Positions 58,916-64,000 of a stretch of 64,000 nucleotides of DNA are shown here, one piece after another. The DNA lies in NCBI RefSeq assembly GCF_003074055.1, contig NZ_CP029043.1:4456501-4520500 (forward strand), in the 5' to 3' direction. The notes beneath the pieces are model-generated. The model was not told the origin of the DNA, did no database searches, and worked only from the letters and a program-made list of their open reading frames with translations. Every line of letters begins with the position of its first letter. Position 1 is the first letter of the stretch. The DNA is from Streptomyces nigra. GTDB taxonomy: Bacteria; Actinomycetota; Actinomycetes; Streptomycetales; Streptomycetaceae. The position numbers and the translations under genes were made by a program.

Positions 58916-60181
58916 CTAGGCGGGGTGCCCCACGAGCATCGTCGGGGCGCCCGCCACCCGGGTCAGAAAGACGGTGGCGGCGTTCGGGCCCTGCGGTTTG
59001 ACCTTGCGGCGCAGTTCCTCCGGCTCGACCGCCGACCCGCGCTTCTTCACGGTCAGCGTGCCCACCCCGCGCTCCCGCAGCAGCGCCTTGAGCTTCTTCA
59101 CGTTGAACGGCAGCTGGTCGGTGATCTCGTACGCGGTCGCGTACGGCGTGGGACGCAGTGTGTCCGCCGTGACGTAGGCGATCGTCGCGTCGACCAGCCC
59201 GCCATCCAGTGACTCGGCGACCTCGGCGACCAGATGGGCCCGGATGACGGCACCGTCCGGCTCGTACAGGTAGCGGCCGACGGGCCGCACCTCGGGGTCG
59301 GGCAGGCCGCGGGAGAGCAGGGAGCGCGGGCCCGGCAGCAGGGTGGCCCGGATCGCGCCGGGGGCCGTCCCGAACCACAGCACCGCCTCCTTCACATCCC
59401 CGCCGTCCGAGATCCACTCGGCCTCGGCGTCGCCGGGGACCGCCTCGTGCGGGATGCCCGGCGCCACCTTCAGGGCGGCGTGGGGCGTGGTCCGCGCCGT
59501 CTCCACGGCCCAGGACAGGGGCGGCGAGTACGCCTCGGGGTCGAAGATGCGGCCGCGTCCGCCGCGCCTGGCCGGGTCGACGAACACGGCGTCGAATCCG
59601 GCGGTGCCGACCTCGGTGACATCCGCCTCGCGCACCTCGACGAGGCCGGCGAGCCCGAGCGCCGTCATGTTGGCCCGGGCCGCCGCCACCGTCAGCGGGT
59701 CCCGGTCGACCGCCAGCACCCGGATGCCGGCCCGCGCGAGCGCGATCGCGTCGCCGCCGATGCCGCAGCACAGGTCGGCGACCGAGCCGATGCCCAGCTC
59801 CCGCATCCGGGCCGCCCGGTACGCCGCCACGCTCGCCCGCGTCGACTGCTCGACGCCGTTCGGCGTGAAGTACATCCGTCCCGCGTCCTCGGTGCCGAAC
59901 TTCGCCGCCGCGCGCTGCCGCAGCCGCGCCTGTCCGAGGGCCGCGGAGACCAGCTCGGCCGGGTGCTCGCGGCGCAGCCTGGTGGCGACGGCGAGTTCGT
60001 CGGCGGGGTCGGTGTCGCGCGCGGCGTCGAGGAGGGCGCGGCCCTCGGGGGCGAGCAGGGCGGTGAAGGCGTCGAGGTGGTCGTTCACCGGGTCATTGTC
60101 GGCCAGTCGGTGGATGGTCCGCTCCACGGCGGCGCTGTCGTCCCGGTCCGGGTGCGGGTGCCTGTCAGGATCCGGCTCCAT
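58916..60181 (-). CDS. Class I SAM-dependent methyltransferase, THUMP-like
   Basis: The 421-residue protein has the SAM motif I SVADLCCGIGGDAIALARAG, VLAVDRDPLTVAAARANMTA and a DPARR loop (VFVDPARRGGRGR); a C-terminal region (NVKKLKALLRERGVGTLTVK) resembles the THUMP-like domain of this family. RNA is the probable substrate but is not shown. ATG at 60181 overlaps, on the other strand, the ATG of the deacetylase gene (the two share CATG at 60179-60182). Longer starts up to 60304 are open. Confidence 0.85.
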   Translation of the reverse strand: MEPDPDRHPHPDRDDSAAVERTIHRLADNDPVNDHLDAFTALLAPEGRALLDAARDTDPADELAVATRLRREHPAELVSAALGQARLRQRAAAKFGTEDAGRMYFTPNGVEQSTRASVAAYRAARMRELGIGSVADLCCGIGGDAIALARAGIRVLAVDRDPLTVAAARANMTALGLAGLVEVREADVTEVGTAGFDAVFVDPARRGGRGRIFDPEAYSPPLSWAVETARTTPHAALKVAPGIPHEAVPGDAEAEWISDGGDVKEAVLWFGTAPGAIRATLLPGPRSLLSRGLPDPEVRPVGRYLYEPDGAVIRAHLVAEVAESLDGGLVDATIAYVTADTLRPTPYATAYEITDQLPFNVKKLKALLRERGVGTLTVKKRGSAVEPEELRRKVKPQGPNAATVFLTRVAGAPTMLVGHPA

Positions 60182-61220
60182 GCGACTTGTAGTACAAAAT
60201 GACAAAAAGGGACGGCTTCGGCTTCGGGGGGCGCGGCTCCAGGGAGCGCGGCTTCGGCGGGCGCGGCTCCGGGGAGTCGTCGCCGTGCTCGCCGCCGCGG
60301 CCATCGCCTCGGGGTGTGCGCAGGGCGGTATCGCCGGTCAGCCGGGCGGCGGTTCCCCGGCCGCGGGTCCCGTCCCGAGCCGGTCGGCCGACGCTCCCGC
60401 GTCGCGTCCGCAGGGCACGCGCCCGCCGGACAGCACGCGCAGGCCGGACGGCACTCGCGCCCCCGACGGCCGGCGGCCGCAGTCGGCGCAGCAGGCCCAT
60501 GCCGCCCGGGTCGCCGCCGCCCGGCGCTGGCGGCTCGCCCGTGTCCCGCTCGTGCCCCCGCCACCGCCCAGGTCCAAGCCGGAGATCACCACCCGCAAGG
60601 GCTTCGAGGTCGACGGCCACGAGGAGCTGGGCCTCCCGCCGGTCTTCACGACCGTCCCCACGACCCGGAAGGTCGTCTTCCTGACCATCGACGACGGCGC
60701 CGAGAAGGACCCGGCGTTCCTGCGCATGATGAGCGACCTGAAGGTGCCGTACACCGCCTTCCTCAGCGACTACGTGATCAAGGACGACTACGGCTACTTC
60801 GAGCGGATGCGGCGCACGGGCACGGGCCTGCACAACCACACCCTCCACCACCGCTATCTGCCCGCCCTGTCCTACCGCCGCCAGCAGTACGAGATCTGCG
60901 GCATGCAGGACGTCATGGAGGAGCGCTACGGCGAGCGCCCCGCGCTGTTCCGGCCGCCCTTCGGCAACTACGACCGCGACACCCTGCGCGCCGCCAAGTC
61001 CTGCGGCGTGCGGTACGTCCCCCTGTGGAACGAGGAGGTCTTCGTCGACCACTGGGAGTACCGGGAGTGGGACCGGAAGATCCGTCCGGGTGACATCGTG
61101 CTCAGTCACTTCCGGGGCCGGGGCGAGTGGAAGGGCACAATGCCCGACATGATCCGCAGGTTCCTGGACAAGGTCACGGCCGAGGGGTTCGCGGTGGCCC
61201 GGCTGGAGGACTACCTGTGA
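60180..61220 (+). CDS. Polysaccharide deacetylase family lipoprotein
   Basis: The 346-residue protein has an unusual Arg/Leu-rich N-terminus (about 15-32, RLRLRGARLQGARLRRARLR), a hydrophobic segment ending in a lipobox-like IASGC, a Pro/Arg/Gln-rich linker and a NodB domain: TIDDG (169-173), HNHTLHH and FRPPFGNYD. The NodB fold removes N-acetyl groups from amino sugars. No start codon lies between ATG 60180 and the hydrophobic segment. Its stop overlaps the next deacetylase start by GTGA. Confidence 0.88.
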   Translation: MRLVVQNDKKGRLRLRGARLQGARLRRARLRGVVAVLAAAAIASGCAQGGIAGQPGGGSPAAGPVPSRSADAPASRPQGTRPPDSTRRPDGTRAPDGRRPQSAQQAHAARVAAARRWRLARVPLVPPPPPRSKPEITTRKGFEVDGHEELGLPPVFTTVPTTRKVVFLTIDDGAEKDPAFLRMMSDLKVPYTAFLSDYVIKDDYGYFERMRRTGTGLHNHTLHHRYLPALSYRRQQYEICGMQDVMEERYGERPALFRPPFGNYDRDTLRAAKSCGVRYVPLWNEEVFVDHWEYREWDRKIRPGDIVLSHFRGRGEWKGTMPDMIRRFLDKVTAEGFAVARLEDYL

Positions 61221-62041
61221 GGACGCCGCCGGGGGCACGCGCGCTCGCCGCCGTGGCCCTGGCGACCGCCCTGCTCGCCGGATGCGCGGGGGAGACCGCG
61301 CCCACCGCGTCCCGGGCCGGGTCCGGCCAGGAGGCGACGCGCTCGGCGAAGAACGCGACACACACCGCGCAGCCGTACCGCCGCTGGGGCCTGAGCGACC
61401 CGCTGCCCGCGCCGCCCTCGCCGCCCGCCCGGCGGCTGCCGCACCGCCCCGGCGGCCCCCCGCCCGTCGTGCACCGCGTCCCCACCCGCGACCGGGTCGT
61501 CTTCCTCACCTACGACGACGGCGCCGAGAAGGACCCCCGGTTCGTCGACATGGTCCGCGAACTGCGGCTGCCCGTCAGCATGTTCCTCACCGACAGCGTC
61601 GTCGGCCCCGGCTACGGCCACTTCGCGCGGCTGCGCTCGGTCGGCGCGTCCATCCAGAACCACACCCTCGACCACGCCGCCCTGCGCGGGCTGCCGTACG
61701 CCGGCCAGCGCGCCGAGATCTGCGGCCAGCAGCACAAGCTGCGCGCCCGCTTCGGCATCCGGCCCCGGCTCTTCCGGCCGCCCTACGGCGTCCACGACGC
61801 CACCACGCTGCGCGCCGCCGCCGACTGCGGGGTCACCGCCGTCGTGCTGTGGCGGGCGGCGATGGAGGGCGACGGCGGACTGACGTACGCGAAGGGGCCC
61901 GCGCGGCTGCGCCCCGGCGACATCGTCTCCGTGCCGTCCGGGGAGCCGGCCGGGCTGTCGCTGCGCGAGCGCACCACCCGGTTGCTGCGGGAGATCCAGA
62001 AGCGCGGCCTGACGGTCGGACGCCTCGAGGACTACGTGTAG
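61217..62041 (+). CDS. Second polysaccharide deacetylase family lipoprotein
   Basis: The 274-residue protein has a signal with lipobox LLAGC, a Ser/Pro/Arg-rich linker and a NodB domain: TYDDG (98-102), QNHTLDHAALRG and FRPPYGVHD. It shares motif spacing and the EKDPRF/EKDPAF insert with the gene before it, so the two probably arose by tandem duplication. GTG at 61217 overlaps the previous stop by four bases. Both end in RLEDYV or RLEDYL. Confidence 0.9.
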   Translation: MRTPPGARALAAVALATALLAGCAGETAPTASRAGSGQEATRSAKNATHTAQPYRRWGLSDPLPAPPSPPARRLPHRPGGPPPVVHRVPTRDRVVFLTYDDGAEKDPRFVDMVRELRLPVSMFLTDSVVGPGYGHFARLRSVGASIQNHTLDHAALRGLPYAGQRAEICGQQHKLRARFGIRPRLFRPPYGVHDATTLRAAADCGVTAVVLWRAAMEGDGGLTYAKGPARLRPGDIVSVPSGEPAGLSLRERTTRLLREIQKRGLTVGRLEDYV

Positions 62042-62095
62042 ACGCTCGCCGGGCTCTTCCCGGTGGCGCGGGCGGCGCGCCGCGCCACGAGCGAA

Positions 62096-62122
62096 TTGGC
62101 ACTCCGCTTGACCGAGTGCTAA
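62096..62122. promoter_or_regulatory. CIRCE element 1 (HrcA operator)
   Basis: TTGGCACTC-N9-GAGTGCTAA matches the CIRCE consensus TTAGCACTC-N9-GAGTGCTAA except for one base. The putative -35 (62108-62113) lies inside it. Confidence 0.93.
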
Positions 62123-62137
62123 TCGCGGTCATAGTCT
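62108..62137 (+). promoter_or_regulatory. groES promoter
   Basis: TTGACC (62108-62113), 18 nt and TAGTCT (62132-62137) fit the vegetative consensus and are flanked by the two CIRCE elements, so HrcA would block both polymerase binding and clearance. Confidence 0.75.
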
Positions 62138-62142
62138 CGGCT

Positions 62143-62169
62143 CTGGCACTCCCCACTGGAGAGTGCCAA
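62143..62169. promoter_or_regulatory. CIRCE element 2 (HrcA operator)
   Basis: CTGGCACTC-N9-GAGTGCCAA is a second CIRCE with three deviations from consensus, centred 47 bp after the first and downstream of the -10. Confidence 0.9.
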
Positions 62170-62268
62170 CAACGCGACGGGCAGGTCCGGCACCCGCGAC
62201 GACGGATCGACCTGGTCGCCACCTCAGACAGTTAACCCCGTGAGATCTCCGAAGGGGGAGGTCGGATC

Positions 62269-62577
62269 GTGACGACCACCAGCTCCAAGGTTGCCATCAA
62301 GCCGCTTGAGGACCGCATCGTGGTCCAGCCGCTCGACGCCGAGCAGACCACCGCCTCTGGCCTGGTCATCCCGGACACCGCGAAGGAGAAGCCCCAGGAG
62401 GGCGTCATCCTCGCCGTCGGTCCGGGCCGCTTCGAGAACGGCGAGCGTCTTCCGCTCGACGTGAAGGTCGGCGACATCGTGCTGTACAGCAAGTACGGCG
62501 GCACCGAGGTGAAGTACAACGGCGAGGAGTACCTCGTCCTCTCGTCCCGCGACGTGCTCGCGGTCATCGAGAAGTAA
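62269..62577 (+). CDS. groES: Co-chaperonin GroES
   Basis: The 102-residue GroES caps the GroEL cavity. VAIKPLEDRIVVQPLDAEQT, the mobile loop SGLVIPDTAKEKPQ and EYLVLSSRDVLAVIE are diagnostic. GTG at 62269 follows a GGGGGAGG purine tract. Expression is under two CIRCE elements. groEL follows after 117 bp with a hairpin and T run between. Confidence 0.98.
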   Translation: MTTTSSKVAIKPLEDRIVVQPLDAEQTTASGLVIPDTAKEKPQEGVILAVGPGRFENGERLPLDVKVGDIVLYSKYGGTEVKYNGEEYLVLSSRDVLAVIEK

Positions 62578-62602
62578 GACGCCTCGAAGCTCTTGCTTTC
62601 AG

Positions 62603-62661
62603 CTGCGCCCCTGGCCCCCGCGACCACATAAGAACCGGGCGCCCGGGGCGCAGTGTTTTTT
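62603..62661 (+). terminator. Terminator-like attenuator between groES and groEL
   Basis: CTGCGCCCC (62603-62611) pairs perfectly with GGGGCGCAG (62645-62653) across a loop that can itself pair, and six T follow at 62656-62661. It would allow groES-only transcripts beside the full operon message. Confidence 0.6.
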
Positions 62662-62694
62662 CAGAACCCACAATCCGAGAGGGCTCCCGCTGTC

Positions 62695-64000
<1,306 letters not shown>

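Noticed and set aside
57202..59001. Alternative long frames through the 36-bp repeat
   Set aside because: The repeat unit is a multiple of three, so all frames stay open, but only the 57212 frame continues into sigma region 2 and region 4.

Overview
The window is actinobacterial chromosome, almost certainly Streptomyces. G+C is very high, with G/C nearly fixed at third codon positions, and GTG starts are frequent. The order of the translation genes (fusA, tuf, then rpsJ to rplO, secY-adk-map-infA-rpmJ-rpsM-rpsK-rpoA-rplQ-truA, rplM-rpsI-glmM) and the proteins themselves (GlmS, GroES/GroEL1 with CIRCE, GlnR-type box) all fit that genus. Nothing indicates a plasmid, prophage, CRISPR array, tRNA or insertion sequence.

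Layout. 1-2182: 3' end of fusA, then tuf and a strong terminator. 2216-7769: accessory and metabolic genes, namely a TetR regulator divergent from an aldo/keto reductase with a duplicated operator, an LLM-class oxidoreductase, a secreted GH10 xylanase and NADP glutamate dehydrogenase behind a GlnR-like box. 7770-24652: the S10, spc and alpha ribosomal operons with secY, adk, map, infA, rpoA and several strong internal hairpins. rpsK carries an apparent one-base deletion near its start. 24674-25531: truA.

25534-35792 is the most unusual block. It lies between truA and rplM and holds a divergent lipoprotein, then five co-directional genes: a CapA/PgsA-like lipoprotein, a large membrane protein with two HAMP segments and no recognisable output domain, PgsB (amide ligase), PgsC (membrane partner) and an NlpC/P60 peptidase. 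This is a complete-looking poly-gamma-glutamate-type polymer locus with two features I do not associate with the Bacillus system: the HAMP protein and a long proline/histidine/glutamine-rich PgsB tail. A membrane-anchored hypothetical protein and a GT87-like membrane glycosyltransferase follow.

36067-56698 carries housekeeping and cell-envelope genes: rplM-rpsI; glmM and glmS (amino sugars for peptidoglycan); coaA; nnrE/nnrD; acpS; an L,D-transpeptidase; alr; two alpha/beta hydrolases; the t6A genes tsaE, tsaB, tsaD with rimI; an L,D-transpeptidase-like protein lacking its cysteine; a LacI regulator; and an LCP protein. The LacI gene is flanked by CGAA-N3-TTCG sites, one identical to the site in the xylanase promoter 50 kb away, which suggests this regulator controls the xylanase. 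56808-64000 has a YCII/DGPF protein with an ECF sigma factor whose N-terminus is a nine-copy 12-residue repeat, a methyltransferase, two tandem polysaccharide-deacetylase lipoproteins, and groES-groEL1 under two CIRCE elements (groEL1 runs off the window).

Many genes in the right half have a TANNNT hexamer 6-8 nt before the start codon and no Shine-Dalgarno sequence, so they are probably leaderless.
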